Notes under the pieces: model-generated
The model's database searches: none
What the model was told of the DNA's origin: nothing
The model's input: only the letters and a program-made list of their open reading frames with translations
Assembly (NCBI GenBank): GCA_910586745.1
Contig: CAJUJZ010000037.1
Location: forward strand, 1 to 18,147
Source: an uncultured Mucispirillum sp.
GTDB lineage: Bacteria > Chrysiogenota > Deferribacteres > Deferribacterales > Mucispirillaceae
Direction of reading: 5' to 3'
DNA: 18,147 bases
Shown here: positions 1-7,890 of the stretch, one piece after another
Position numbering within the stretch: position 1 is the first letter of the stretch
Layout of the letters: each line of letters starts with the position of its first letter
Program-made: the position numbers and the translations under genes

Positions 1-248
1 ATATTAAAGATATATATGATATTGTAATTGCTGCAACTGATAATAATGAAGTTAATAAAAATATTATAAAACTGGCAAAAGAAAAAAGCATTAAATATTA
101 TAACAATATAAGTGATAAAAAAGATAATAATTTTTTCTTTCCAGCAGTTATTCAAAATAATAAAACAGTATGCGGCTTAATATCTAAAGACGGCTTAAAT
201 CATAAAATTGCAAAAAAATATGCAGATATTTTAAGGAATACATTATGA
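1..248 (+). CDS. Precorrin-2 dehydrogenase, C-terminal part (5' end outside window)
   Basis: The open frame beginning at base 3 reads through about 81 codons to a TGA at 246-248. It contains DIVIAATDNNEVNK near the start and FFFPAVIQNN further on. These match the end of the NAD-binding domain and the following segment of the Met8/SirC/CysG-N family, which oxidises precorrin-2 to sirohydrochlorin in the cytosol. The start and the GxGxxA nucleotide-binding loop are off the left edge. The stop overlaps the ATG of the next gene as ATGA, so the two are translationally coupled. Its product would be the substrate of the CbiX chelatase two genes on. Only the C-terminal part is visible, so I cannot tell whether it also had ferrochelatase activity or was fused to something upstream (a HemA fusion is known in some anaerobes). 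Confidence 0.85.
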   Translation, partial: IKDIYDIVIAATDNNEVNKNIIKLAKEKSIKYYNNISDKKDNNFFFPAVIQNNKTVCGLISKDGLNHKIAKKYADILRNTL

Positions 249-1738
249 ACGAAAAAAAAGGCAAAGTAGTATTGATAGGTGCAGGTCCTGGAGATAAAGG
301 GCTTATTACTGTAAAAGGGCTTGAATATTTAAAACAGGCTGATGTTGTAGTATATGACAGACTTGTTTCAAAAGATGTGTTATCATTAAGCCCTGAAAAT
401 GCAGAAATTATAAATGTGGGAAAAGTTATGAATCACCATAATATTCCACAGCCTGAAATAAATAAAATACTTTTAAATAAAGCATTGGAAGGCAAAAATG
501 TAGTCAGGTTAAAAGGTGGCGACCCATTTGTATTTGGCAGAGGTGGCGAAGAACTGGAGCTTTTAATAGAGAATAATATAGAATATGAAGTAGTGCCTGG
601 CATTACATCTGCTGTTTCTGCCCTTGCTTATGCTGGTATTCCTGTAACTCATAGAGATTTTGCATCATCTATTCATTTTGTAACAGGCCATGCAAAAGAC
701 GGACTTGTAGAAAATATTGATTTTAAAGCATTAGCTGCATCAAAAGGTACTATTCTTTTTTATATGGGAGTATCCACTTTAAGCCAGTTAATTAATGGAT
801 TAATTGAAGCAGGAATAGATAAAAATACACCATGTGCAGCAATAGAAAACGGCACAAGGTATAATATGCGTACTCTTATTTCAACAGTTGAAAATATGAT
901 ATCAGATGCAGAAAAATTTCAGCTTAGAAGTCCAGCAGTTATTGCAGTTGGTAAAGTATGTTCTCTTGGTGGTAAATTTGCATGGTATACTAAATCAAAA
1001 ATCTTCTCTAAAAAGATTATTGTTACAAGGCCAGTTGTATCAAATAATATACTAACTGACAGACTTAAAAATCTAGGTGCAGAAGTAATTGATTATCCGT
1101 GTATAAAAATAAATGAAATAGAAAATAATGAAAGCCTGTTTAGCTTAATTAAAAATTTTGATAAATATAATATGCTGATATTTGCAAGTAAAAACAGTGC
1201 TGCATATTTCTTTAAAACACTTAATAAAAGTAAAAAAGACAGCAGAGCTTTAAGCCATTTAGTAATAGGTGCATTAGGTAAATCTACTTATGATGAATTA
1301 AAAAAATATGGAATATATGCAGATATAATGCCAGAAGAATATACATTTACTGCTTTTGCAGAAACTCTTAAAAAGGCAGGAATTAATGAAAACACTGCTG
1401 TTCTTGAAGCAGTTCAGGATAAAAGGCTGTCTGATGAATTAAAAAATAATGGTTTTAATGCTGCATCATGCAGTGCTTATGATATAGAATATCTGCCACT
1501 AGATTATATAAAACCACTGCAGGAATATATAGATAATGGAGTGATAGCAGCTTTTACCAGCAGTGCAGCAGTTCATGGGTTTGTTCGTGGTAATAAAATA
1601 GAAGATTTAAGTAAAATAAAAGCTGTATGTATTGGCAGGTTAACTTATGAAACAGCACTAAATTATAAAATGCAGGCTTATATGGCAGAAAAGCCATCAA
1701 TAGACAGTTTAATAGAAAAGTTAAAAGAAATGGAGTAA
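245..1738 (+). CDS. cobA-hemD: Uroporphyrinogen-III C-methyltransferase / uroporphyrinogen-III synthase fusion (CobA-HemD)
   Basis: This 497-residue protein joins two enzymes. Residues 1-245 are a SAM uroporphyrinogen-III methyltransferase (SUMT): GAGPGD at 12-17, GGDPFVFGRGGEE at 91-103 and VPGITSA at 118-124 are the family's signature loops. It methylates uroporphyrinogen III at C2 and C7 to give precorrin-2. Residues from about 254 onward begin KKIIVTRP and have the lower-conservation two-lobe pattern of uroporphyrinogen-III synthase (HemD), which cyclises hydroxymethylbilane. The fusion therefore makes its own substrate and commits it to the corrin/sirohaem branch; such fusions are known in clostridia and other anaerobes. 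The ATG at 245 overlaps the previous stop and has AAGGA about 7 bases upstream. cbiX follows after 5 bases. The SUMT half is certain; the HemD half is assigned from position, length and its first strand. Confidence 0.95.
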   Translation: MNEKKGKVVLIGAGPGDKGLITVKGLEYLKQADVVVYDRLVSKDVLSLSPENAEIINVGKVMNHHNIPQPEINKILLNKALEGKNVVRLKGGDPFVFGRGGEELELLIENNIEYEVVPGITSAVSALAYAGIPVTHRDFASSIHFVTGHAKDGLVENIDFKALAASKGTILFYMGVSTLSQLINGLIEAGIDKNTPCAAIENGTRYNMRTLISTVENMISDAEKFQLRSPAVIAVGKVCSLGGKFAWYTKSKIFSKKIIVTRPVVSNNILTDRLKNLGAEVIDYPCIKINEIENNESLFSLIKNFDKYNMLIFASKNSAAYFFKTLNKSKKDSRALSHLVIGALGKSTYDELKKYGIYADIMPEEYTFTAFAETLKKAGINENTAVLEAVQDKRLSDELKNNGFNAASCSAYDIEYLPLDYIKPLQEYIDNGVIAAFTSSAAVHGFVRGNKIEDLSKIKAVCIGRLTYETALNYKMQAYMAEKPSIDSLIEKLKEME

Positions 1739-1743
1739 TTAAA

Positions 1744-2106
1744 ATGAAAGGAATATTAATAATAGCTCATGGCAGCAGAAGAAAAGAAACTCTTGATACA
1801 ATGGAGCAGGTATTCAAAATGGTACAGGATAATATGCCTGATATAATAGTGGAACATGCATATATGGAATTCTGCGATGTAAATTTAGAAAAAGGTCTTG
1901 ATTTATTAAGAGAAAAAGGTGTAACAGAAATAGTTGTAGTGCCATATTTTCTTTTTGACGGTATGCACATTATAAAGGATATACCAGAAGAAATTGCAGC
2001 ATATATTGAAAACCATAATGATATAAAAATATCTATGGGTAAAACTCTTGGTGCAGATAAAAGAATAGCTGATGTGCTTTGTGATAGAATAAAGGAAGTG
2101 TTATAG
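1744..2106 (+). CDS. cbiX: Short-form sirohydrochlorin cobaltochelatase (CbiX-S type)
   Basis: A 120-residue protein opening with MKGILIIAHGSRRKET. AHGSR (His9) and DGMHIIKDIP (His75) are the two conserved histidine motifs of the CbiX/SirB class II chelatases that insert cobalt or iron into sirohydrochlorin. At 120 residues it is a single chelatase domain, about half the length of the usual bacterial two-domain CbiX. It resembles the short form (CbiX-S) best known from archaea, which acts as a homodimer. There is no His-rich tail or Fe-S extension. It sits between the precorrin-2-forming enzymes and CbiET, so cobalt insertion at sirohydrochlorin is the natural reading and places the operon on the early-cobalt route. 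Its metal preference (Co versus Fe for sirohaem) cannot be read from sequence. GGAG lies about 9 bases before the ATG. Confidence 0.9.
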   Translation: MKGILIIAHGSRRKETLDTMEQVFKMVQDNMPDIIVEHAYMEFCDVNLEKGLDLLREKGVTEIVVVPYFLFDGMHIIKDIPEEIAAYIENHNDIKISMGKTLGADKRIADVLCDRIKEVL

Positions 2107-2110
2107 AAAA

Positions 2111-3298
2111 ATGCAGAATTTATATATAATTGGTGCGGGAATGGGGCATATTTCTGATTTAACAGAGTATGCAGCAGATATTATTAAAAATGCAGATACA
2201 GTATACGGCAGTGCAAGGCTTTATGAACAGTATAAAGTATTAAATACAAATGTTTCTGCACCAAAATATTCTGAAATAGAAAATGTGTTGGAAAAAGAAA
2301 CATTAGAAAATACTGCTCTTTTAGTATCTGGCGATGTACTTTTTTACAGCATTGCAAAAAAAATACAGGAAAAATTTAAGGATAAATACAATATAGAGCT
2401 TGTGCCAGGCATCAGCTCTATGCAGTATTTTTTATCCAAATTAAATATTATAGATTATAACATAAAAGCAGTATCAATGCATGGCAGAAATAATTCATGT
2501 CTTGGACCTGTAAGTTATAATGAATATACTTTTATTTTATCAGGCGGTGATAAAGGGGCAGAAAATATTATAAATGAATTATATAATGCTGGGCTTGATT
2601 ATGTATATGTTTATGCTGGAGAAAATCTTCACTCTAATGATGAACGAATATTATCTGGTAAAATTTCTGATATGCTTGATTATAAATTTTCAAGTTTAAC
2701 AGTTCTGCTTATCCATAATAAAGAATATGTAAATCATAAGACTAATTTAAGGGACATTGATTTTATACGCGGAAAAGCACCTATGACAAAAGAAGATATC
2801 AGGTGGCTTTCTGCCTGTTATTTAGGTATAGAAGATAATGATATAGTATATGATATAGGGGCAGGCACAGGAAGCTGTGCAGTAGAATTTGCAGGGCATG
2901 CAAAAGACGGTTTAGTATATGCAGTAGAAAAAGAAGATGAGGCATTTGAGCTTATAAACACAAATAAAACAAATCTTAAAAGGCATAATGTTATAAGCAT
3001 AAAAGGAAGTGCTCCAGAAATACTTTTAAACCTTCCTGCACCAGATAAAGTTTTTATTGGCGGCAGTTCTAAAACTATGAAAGATATTTTTAAAGTAGTT
3101 TATGAAAAAAATAATAATGTGAAAATAACTGTTACAGCTATAACTTTGGAAACGATTTCTTCAGCAGTTAATGCTTTTAAGGATTATAATATAGAGCCAG
3201 ATATTGTCTGTATTAACAGTGCAAAATCAAAAAAAGCAGGTCCATATCATATGATGATGGGAAATAACCCTGTATATATTATAACAGGCAGGTTATAA
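2111..3298 (+). CDS. cbiET: Cobalt-precorrin-7 C5-methyltransferase / C15-methyltransferase (decarboxylating) fusion, CbiE-CbiT
   Basis: This 395-residue fusion has the same layout as aerobic CobL. Residues 1-205 are CbiE, of the tetrapyrrole methylase fold: IIGAGMGH at 6-13, LLVSGDVLFYS at 70-80 and LVPGISS at 97-103. Residues from about 213 are CbiT, with GKAPMTKEDIR at 221-231, the SAM-binding loop DIGAGTGS at 248-255 and AVEKE at 271-275. CbiT methylates C15 and decarboxylates the C12 acetate; CbiE methylates C5. The product feeds CbiC, encoded later in this operon. Separate cbiE and cbiT are usual in the anaerobic pathway, but fusions are common. The gene starts 4 bases after cbiX, and its TAA abuts the GTG of cbiA directly. 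An A8 run falls in the CbiE half, but the frame is intact. Confidence 0.95.
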   Translation: MQNLYIIGAGMGHISDLTEYAADIIKNADTVYGSARLYEQYKVLNTNVSAPKYSEIENVLEKETLENTALLVSGDVLFYSIAKKIQEKFKDKYNIELVPGISSMQYFLSKLNIIDYNIKAVSMHGRNNSCLGPVSYNEYTFILSGGDKGAENIINELYNAGLDYVYVYAGENLHSNDERILSGKISDMLDYKFSSLTVLLIHNKEYVNHKTNLRDIDFIRGKAPMTKEDIRWLSACYLGIEDNDIVYDIGAGTGSCAVEFAGHAKDGLVYAVEKEDEAFELINTNKTNLKRHNVISIKGSAPEILLNLPAPDKVFIGGSSKTMKDIFKVVYEKNNNVKITVTAITLETISSAVNAFKDYNIEPDIVCINSAKSKKAGPYHMMMGNNPVYIITGRL

Positions 3299-4639
3299 GT
3301 GAATAAAAAAATAAGTCGTATTTTAATATCAGCTTTCAGCAGCGGCAGTGGAAAAACTACATTTACTATAGGGCTTTTAAGACTTTTGCAGAAAAAAGGC
3401 ATAAAAGTATCATCATATAAATGCGGTCCTGATTATATTGACACTATGTTCCATTCAAAAGCATTAGGCATACCTTCAAGAAATATTGATTTATTTTTAT
3501 CAGATGAAAACACAGTAAAGAATATATTAGCAGAAGCAGAAAATATGGCAGTAATAGAAGGTGTTATGGGTTTTTATGACGGCATAGCTTTTACAGATTC
3601 AGCTTCAGCCAGCCATATAAGCAGTGTAACAGATACACCATGTATATTAATAGTGGATGTAAAAGGAAAATCTGCCACATTAAAAGCACTGATTACTGGT
3701 ATGCTTTGTTATAGAAAAAATAATATTAAAGGTATTATTTTAAATAGAATATCAAAAGCATCATATCCAGTATATAAAAATATGATAGAATCAGAACTGC
3801 CTGTAAAAGTTTTTGGATATATGCCTGAACTTGAAGACTGCACACTTAAAAGCCGTCATTTAGGGCTTATAACTGCAGAAGAAATGGCAGATATTAATAG
3901 TATTATAGACAAAGTAGCAGAAGAACTTGAAAAAAGCATAGATTTATACTGTATTTTACTCGCAGCAGAAAAAGCACCTGATTTAGAATATGATGAGCTG
4001 GAAATAAACCTTATTGGCAGATGCAGAATAGGCATAGCTTATGATAAAGCATTCTGTTTTCACTATACAGATAATATAAAAGTATTAGAAAAAATGGGGG
4101 CAGAAATTGTTTATTTTTCGCCACTTGAAGATACTGCACTTCCTGAAAATTTAGACGGGCTTATTTTTTACGGCGGCTATCCTGAACTTTATTTAGAAAA
4201 ATTAAATGCTAATAAAAGTTTTATAGAAAGCCTTAAAAAAGTATATAATAATAAAATACCACTTATTGCAGAATGCGGTGGGTTTATGTATATAAGCCAG
4301 AGTATAGATAATGTGGAAATGGCATCGTTAATAAAAGGCAGATGCACAATGACTAATAAACTGCAGAACTTTGGATATGTAGAATTGACTTCTCATAAAG
4401 ACAGCATGCTTTTTAAAAAAGGGGAAACTTTCCCTGCCCATGAGTTTCATTATTCTGTAATAGATGAACCATATTCTGACTGCATTATGAGAAAACCTAA
4501 AAGCTTAAAAAGCTGGCAGGGAGTATATTTATCTGACCATGTATATGCAGGATACCCTCATTTATATTTCTTATCTAACTTAAAACTGGCAGAAAGGTTT
4601 ATTATAAAAGCAATCCACTATAACAGAGATATAGAATGA
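3299..4639 (+). CDS. cbiA: Cobyrinate a,c-diamide synthase
   Basis: A 446-residue ATP- and glutamine-dependent amidase that converts the a and c acetate side chains of cob(II)yrinate to amides. The N-terminal half is a dethiobiotin-synthetase-like ATPase with a P-loop, SAFSSGSGKTT, at 11-21. The C-terminal half is a class I glutamine amidotransferase (GATase_3) with YGGYPELYLE at 291-300 and the nucleophile Cys326 in AECGGFMYIS. Length and domain order are normal for CbiA. I chose the GTG at 3299: it directly follows the cbiET stop, has GGCAGG about 6 bases upstream, and gives the expected short lead-in to the P-loop. The stop overlaps the start of cobU as ATGA. It shares its overall architecture with CbiP further down the operon, but the P-loop context and length separate the two. 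Confidence 0.96.
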   Translation: MNKKISRILISAFSSGSGKTTFTIGLLRLLQKKGIKVSSYKCGPDYIDTMFHSKALGIPSRNIDLFLSDENTVKNILAEAENMAVIEGVMGFYDGIAFTDSASASHISSVTDTPCILIVDVKGKSATLKALITGMLCYRKNNIKGIILNRISKASYPVYKNMIESELPVKVFGYMPELEDCTLKSRHLGLITAEEMADINSIIDKVAEELEKSIDLYCILLAAEKAPDLEYDELEINLIGRCRIGIAYDKAFCFHYTDNIKVLEKMGAEIVYFSPLEDTALPENLDGLIFYGGYPELYLEKLNANKSFIESLKKVYNNKIPLIAECGGFMYISQSIDNVEMASLIKGRCTMTNKLQNFGYVELTSHKDSMLFKKGETFPAHEFHYSVIDEPYSDCIMRKPKSLKSWQGVYLSDHVYAGYPHLYFLSNLKLAERFIIKAIHYNRDIE

Positions 4640-5139
4640 TATATTTAATATCTGGTGGTTCTGGCAGCGGAAAATCAAAATTTGCAGAAGATGAAGCATT
4701 AAAATATAATGGCAGAAAGTTATATATTGCCACAATGGAAAATAAAAGCAGCAGTGCAAAAGAAAGAATACTAAAACATAGAAATATGCGTCAGGGAAAA
4801 GACTTTGAAACATTAGAAAAAGAAAAATATTTCAGTGATATTGATTTATCAGCTTATGAAACAGTGCTGCTTGAATGCCTGCCAAACTTAACTGCAAACC
4901 ATATTTATGGGAGCGGAAGTATTAATCTGCTTTATGATGATATAAATTATCTTTTACAGTGGTCTAAAAATTTAATAATAGTAACAAATGATATTTCATC
5001 ATGTGCCATAAATTATAGTGATGAAGTGTATAAATATATGCAAATATTAAACCAGCTTGCATGCAGTGTGGCAAAACAGGCGGATATTGTAATAGAAGTA
5101 ACAGCTGGGATTCCAATATATCATAAAGGTGGAAAATGA
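4636..5139 (+). CDS. cobU: Adenosylcobinamide kinase / adenosylcobinamide-phosphate guanylyltransferase
   Basis: A 167-residue cytosolic enzyme that activates adenosylcobinamide (phosphate) with GTP before nucleotide-loop attachment. The P-loop GGSGSGKS is at 7-14. His48 in RILKHR sits where the guanylylated histidine of Salmonella CobU (His46) lies. LLECLPNLTAN replaces the usual LLDCLTLWLSN, and the end VTAGIPIYHKG matches the family's SGIPxxxKG tail. One family signature is altered: the NEVGxGIVP loop reads TNDISSCAINYSDE here. A second CobU-like gene two positions downstream retains that loop (see the findings). ATGA overlaps couple this gene to cbiA before it and cobS after it. The first half of the guanylyltransferase is convincing; whether kinase and guanylyltransferase activities both remain is uncertain. 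Confidence 0.9.
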   Translation: MIYLISGGSGSGKSKFAEDEALKYNGRKLYIATMENKSSSAKERILKHRNMRQGKDFETLEKEKYFSDIDLSAYETVLLECLPNLTANHIYGSGSINLLYDDINYLLQWSKNLIIVTNDISSCAINYSDEVYKYMQILNQLACSVAKQADIVIEVTAGIPIYHKGGK

Positions 5140-5912
5140 GCCTTATAAAAAGTTTTTTTATATGCTTATCAATGTATACAACAATACCTGTACCGCATAT
5201 TATATGGGAAGAAAAAAATATGAAATATATTTTTTATCATCTTCCATTAATTGGTATAATGCTTGGGTTAATAGAATATTTATTATATATTCTTTCAATA
5301 TCTTTAGAATTTTCAAGTGTATTATATGCAGCACTTTCGGTTGCAGTTATTGTGCTTTTAACAGGCGGCATTCATTTAGATGGATATGCTGATACAATAG
5401 ATGCAGTGTTCTGCCATGGAGATATTGAAAAACGCAGGCAGGTATTAAGTGATGCTCATACTGGAGCTTTTGCAGTGATATATACTATTCTTTACTTTAT
5501 GGTGATGTTTGCAAGTTTTGAAAATATGTATGGTGAAAATATTTCAGTATTTATATTTATCCTTGTTTTTACTATCAGCAGAATATTAAGCCTTATTTTA
5601 ATAGCATTAGTGCCATCATCTGTTAATCGTGGTCTTTTATATATTTTCTCATCAAAAGAAAATAAAAAATCATTATTAATATATGCGTCTTCTTTTTTAT
5701 TAGTATTTATTTTTTTAACTTATATATTAATGGGTTATAAATTTATGATAATCCTTTTATTGATTTTACTGATAATATCTACTATACTTATAAGGTATTT
5801 TAATAAGGTATTTGGCGGAATTTCTGGTGATTTAGCAGGTTTTAGTATATGTGTATATGAAATATCTGCCCTATTATCTTGCAGTATAAGCAGGCTGGTA
5901 TTGTGGAACTAA
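5136..5912 (+). CDS. cobS: Adenosylcobinamide-GDP ribazoletransferase (cobalamin synthase)
   Basis: A 258-residue integral inner-membrane protein that joins adenosylcobinamide-GDP to alpha-ribazole (phosphate), the last assembly step. The signature GGIHLDGYADTIDA at 77-90 holds the acidic residues of the CDP-alcohol-phosphotransferase-like active site. FGGISGDLAG at 226-235 is the second conserved loop. Between them are several hydrophobic spans, including a very Ile/Leu/Phe-rich stretch at about 185-220. Length is normal for CobS. The ATG overlaps the cobU stop as ATGA. The 3' end overlaps the next gene by 10 bases. CobU, CobS and CobC encoded together form the nucleotide-loop assembly group, with CobT at the end of the operon. 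Confidence 0.95.
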   Translation: MSLIKSFFICLSMYTTIPVPHIIWEEKNMKYIFYHLPLIGIMLGLIEYLLYILSISLEFSSVLYAALSVAVIVLLTGGIHLDGYADTIDAVFCHGDIEKRRQVLSDAHTGAFAVIYTILYFMVMFASFENMYGENISVFIFILVFTISRILSLILIALVPSSVNRGLLYIFSSKENKKSLLIYASSFLLVFIFLTYILMGYKFMIILLLILLIISTILIRYFNKVFGGISGDLAGFSICVYEISALLSCSISRLVLWN

Positions 5913-6295
5913 TTATTGGCGGAGCATATAACTCAAAACTTAATTTTGCTTTAAAATATTATAACTTAAATCAGGGAGATTTTCAAAATGGTGCAGAATG
6001 CAGCCTTGACGAAGCATTTAATAAAAAAGGCATATATAATCTGCATTTACTTATAAAACGGTTTATTTTATCAGGTATTGACGACTATAATAATATTATA
6101 GAAAAAATTCGTTCATCAAATATAGAAATTATAATATGCACTGAAGTGGGAAATGGTGTTGTGCCGCTTGATAAAATAGATAATCAAATGCGAGAATATG
6201 TTGGCAGAATATTATCTATATTAAGTGAGAAAAGCATTAGAGTAATAAGGGTTTATTACGGTATACCTTCTGTAATTAAGGGGATGGATATATGA
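5903..6295 (+). CDS. Small CobU-like protein with degenerate P-loop
   Basis: A protein of about 130 residues if translated from the GTG at 5903, which begins (V/M)ELIIGGAYNSKLNFAL. An in-frame TTG at 5879 would add 8 residues that match nothing recognisable and lies deep inside cobS, so I prefer the GTG; CAGGCTGG lies just upstream of it. The protein follows the CobU fold order. The P-loop position reads GGAYNSKLN instead of GGxxxGKS. The loop CTEVGNGVVP matches CobU's NEVGxGIVP, and the end YYGIPSVIKG matches the SGIPxxxKG tail. The segment carrying the catalytic RxxxHR histidine is missing, making it about 40 residues shorter than CobU. Similar small CobU-family proteins are found in clostridial cobalamin loci. 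It may be a partner of the first CobU or a divergent enzyme; function is unproven. Its stop overlaps cobC as ATGA. Confidence 0.75.
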   Translation: MELIIGGAYNSKLNFALKYYNLNQGDFQNGAECSLDEAFNKKGIYNLHLLIKRFILSGIDDYNNIIEKIRSSNIEIIICTEVGNGVVPLDKIDNQMREYVGRILSILSEKSIRVIRVYYGIPSVIKGMDI

Positions 6296-6882
6296 AAACT
6301 ATTTATTTTATTCGTCATGGGCAGACTAAATATAATTTAGAGGGCAAATTTGTAGGTTCTACAGATTTACCATTATCTAAAGATGGAAGAAAGCAGATTT
6401 TTAATAAATGGGATGGTGTGCAGGAACACATTGAAAGAGATATTATTTTTACCAGCCCTATGAAAAGATGTGTAGAAACAGCAGGCATTATATTTCCTTA
6501 TGACAGCTTTGAAGTGCTTAAAAATATGCGTGAAATGAACTTTGGTATGTTTGAAGGCAAAACTCATAATGAGTTAGAATATATAGAAGAATACAGATAT
6601 TTTAGAGAAACAAAAGGCAGAGCAAAAATACCAAAAGGGGAAAGCGGCATAGAATTCAGCATGCGTGTATTAAAAGCATTTTTTGAAATGATTGCATATA
6701 TGGATAAAAAAGATGCTAATAATGCAGTGCTTGTATGTCACGGCGGTGTTATTATGTCTCTTTTTTCTATGCTTTGTAATGAAAGTGATGATATTTACTA
6801 CTACCATGTAGATAATGGTTCAGGATATAAGGCACATTATAACCAATATACAAAAGAATTAATTATTATAGAAAAATTATAG
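6292..6882 (+). CDS. cobC: Alpha-ribazole phosphatase (histidine phosphatase superfamily)
   Basis: A 196-residue protein of the phosphoglycerate-mutase-like histidine phosphatases. FIRHGQT at 6-12 carries the phospho-accepting His9 and Arg8. TSPMKRCVETA holds Arg59, EMNFGMFEG carries the acid Glu81, and LVCHGGVI holds the second histidine, His150. In the cobalamin pathway this enzyme removes the 5'-phosphate from alpha-ribazole phosphate or from adenosylcobalamin phosphate. The superfamily is broad, so the specific substrate rests on its place between the CobS/CobU genes and cbiB. AAGGGGA lies about 7 bases before the ATG, which overlaps the preceding stop. The 25-base gap after it carries a small palindrome. 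Confidence 0.88.
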   Translation: MKTIYFIRHGQTKYNLEGKFVGSTDLPLSKDGRKQIFNKWDGVQEHIERDIIFTSPMKRCVETAGIIFPYDSFEVLKNMREMNFGMFEGKTHNELEYIEEYRYFRETKGRAKIPKGESGIEFSMRVLKAFFEMIAYMDKKDANNAVLVCHGGVIMSLFSMLCNESDDIYYYHVDNGSGYKAHYNQYTKELIIIEKL

Positions 6883-6894
6883 CACAAATTGTGC
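6882..6894. repeat. 13-base palindrome between cobC and cbiB
   Basis: GCACAAATTGTGC has two perfect 6-base arms around a single A and begins at the last base of the cobC stop codon. It occupies half of the only gap longer than 10 bases inside the operon. As RNA it could form at best a 5-bp stem with a 3-base loop, with no T-run after it, so it is not a terminator. An operator or RNA-processing site is possible, but nothing else supports either. Confidence 0.4.
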
Positions 6895-6907
6895 AAGGCG
6901 AGTTTTT

Positions 6908-7885
6908 ATGAAAATAGGATTTATGCTTATTATTGCTTTTATTTTAGATTTAATATTTAAAGATCCAAAAGGTATTCCACATCCTGTTGTAATTATTGGT
7001 AAAATAATTAAATACGGCGAAATAACTCTGCGTAAAATCTTTAGGAAAGGGGCAGTTTTAGAAACTGTTGCAGGCACTCTGCTTACTTTATTTGTTGTTA
7101 TAATATCATTTATTATTCCATATATTATTTTAAGTATATGCTACAGTATTAATATGATACTTGGTATTTTAGTGGAAATATTTATATGCTTCCAAATACT
7201 TGCTCTTGGTTCATTAAAAGAAGCTGCTATGAAAGTATATACAGAACTTTCTACAGGCTCACTTAATGGGGCAAGGAAAAGTTTAAGCCATATAGTTGGC
7301 AGAGATACAGAAAATTTGGAAGAGAAAGGTGTTGTAAAAGCAACTGTTGAAAGTGTTGCAGAAAACACAAGCGATGGAGTTATTGCACCGCTTTTTTATA
7401 TGCTTATAGGTGGAGCAAGTTTTGGTATGCTTTATAAGGCAGTGAATACTCTTGATTCTATGATAGGATATAAAAATAAAAAGTATCAGTATTTTGGAAA
7501 AGTGGCAGCAAGGCTTGATGATATATTAAATATTATTCCTGCCCGTATTACTGGCTTTATGTATGTGCTTGCTGCACTGCTTTCTGGGTTTAATTATAAA
7601 AAATCTTATGAAATACTGCTTAGAGACAGGTGGAACCATTCAAGTCCAAACAGTGGATACCCAGAAGCTGCAATGTCTGGTGCATTAGGCTTGCAGCTTG
7701 GCGGTCCTGCATCATATTTTGGTGAAATAGTTGATAAAAAATATATAGGCGATGATGATAAAGAGCCAAATATGGAAGATATACCAAAAGCATGTATGCT
7801 TATGAATATTGTTTCAGTGCTTGCATTAGTATTAATGATTTTAGCAAAATTTGCGGTTTTAGCAGTTATTAATTTTGGCTTATAG
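6908..7885 (+). CDS. cbiB: Adenosylcobinamide-phosphate synthase, membrane protein
   Basis: A 325-residue inner-membrane protein that attaches aminopropanol (or its phosphate, made by CobD) to adenosylcobyric acid, giving adenosylcobinamide (phosphate). Family signatures are clear. DPKGIPHPVVIIGK follows the first membrane span. A middle block has TVESVAENTSDGVIAPLFY and then NTLDSMIGYKNKKY. The late block reads RDRWNHSSPNSGYPEAAMSG and continues into GALGLQLGGPASYFG. Hydrophobic spans lie at about 1-16, 55-95 and 300-325, with a further one in the middle. Length is normal. AAGGCGAG lies about 8 bases before the ATG. It neighbours cobD, whose product supplies its aminopropanol phosphate. Confidence 0.96.
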   Translation: MKIGFMLIIAFILDLIFKDPKGIPHPVVIIGKIIKYGEITLRKIFRKGAVLETVAGTLLTLFVVIISFIIPYIILSICYSINMILGILVEIFICFQILALGSLKEAAMKVYTELSTGSLNGARKSLSHIVGRDTENLEEKGVVKATVESVAENTSDGVIAPLFYMLIGGASFGMLYKAVNTLDSMIGYKNKKYQYFGKVAARLDDILNIIPARITGFMYVLAALLSGFNYKKSYEILLRDRWNHSSPNSGYPEAAMSGALGLQLGGPASYFGEIVDKKYIGDDDKEPNMEDIPKACMLMNIVSVLALVLMILAKFAVLAVINFGL

Positions 7886-7890
7886 TTCTA

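Noticed and set aside
1..244. Possible cobalamin riboswitch upstream of cobA-hemD
   Set aside because: The sequence is coding (precorrin-2 dehydrogenase C-terminus), and no B12-box-like element was seen; any riboswitch would be before the left edge.
2355..2363. A8 run in cbiET as a possible slippage switch
   Set aside because: A-runs of this length are common in A+T-rich genes, the frame is intact, and an internal switch in a biosynthetic enzyme has no other support.
2818..3000. Leftward frames opposite cobalamin genes (this and several others of 60-77 codons)
   Set aside because: All lie opposite genes with clear motifs, lack ribosome-binding sites and have composition expected of antisense A+T-rich DNA.
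5129..5392. Alternative 87-codon frame overlapping the start of cobS
   Set aside because: It overlaps cobS, whose frame carries the family motifs; the alternative protein resembles nothing.
5879..5902. TTG start for the small CobU-like gene
   Set aside because: A rarer start codon deep inside cobS; the added 8 residues match nothing, and the GTG at 5903 begins exactly at the first conserved strand.
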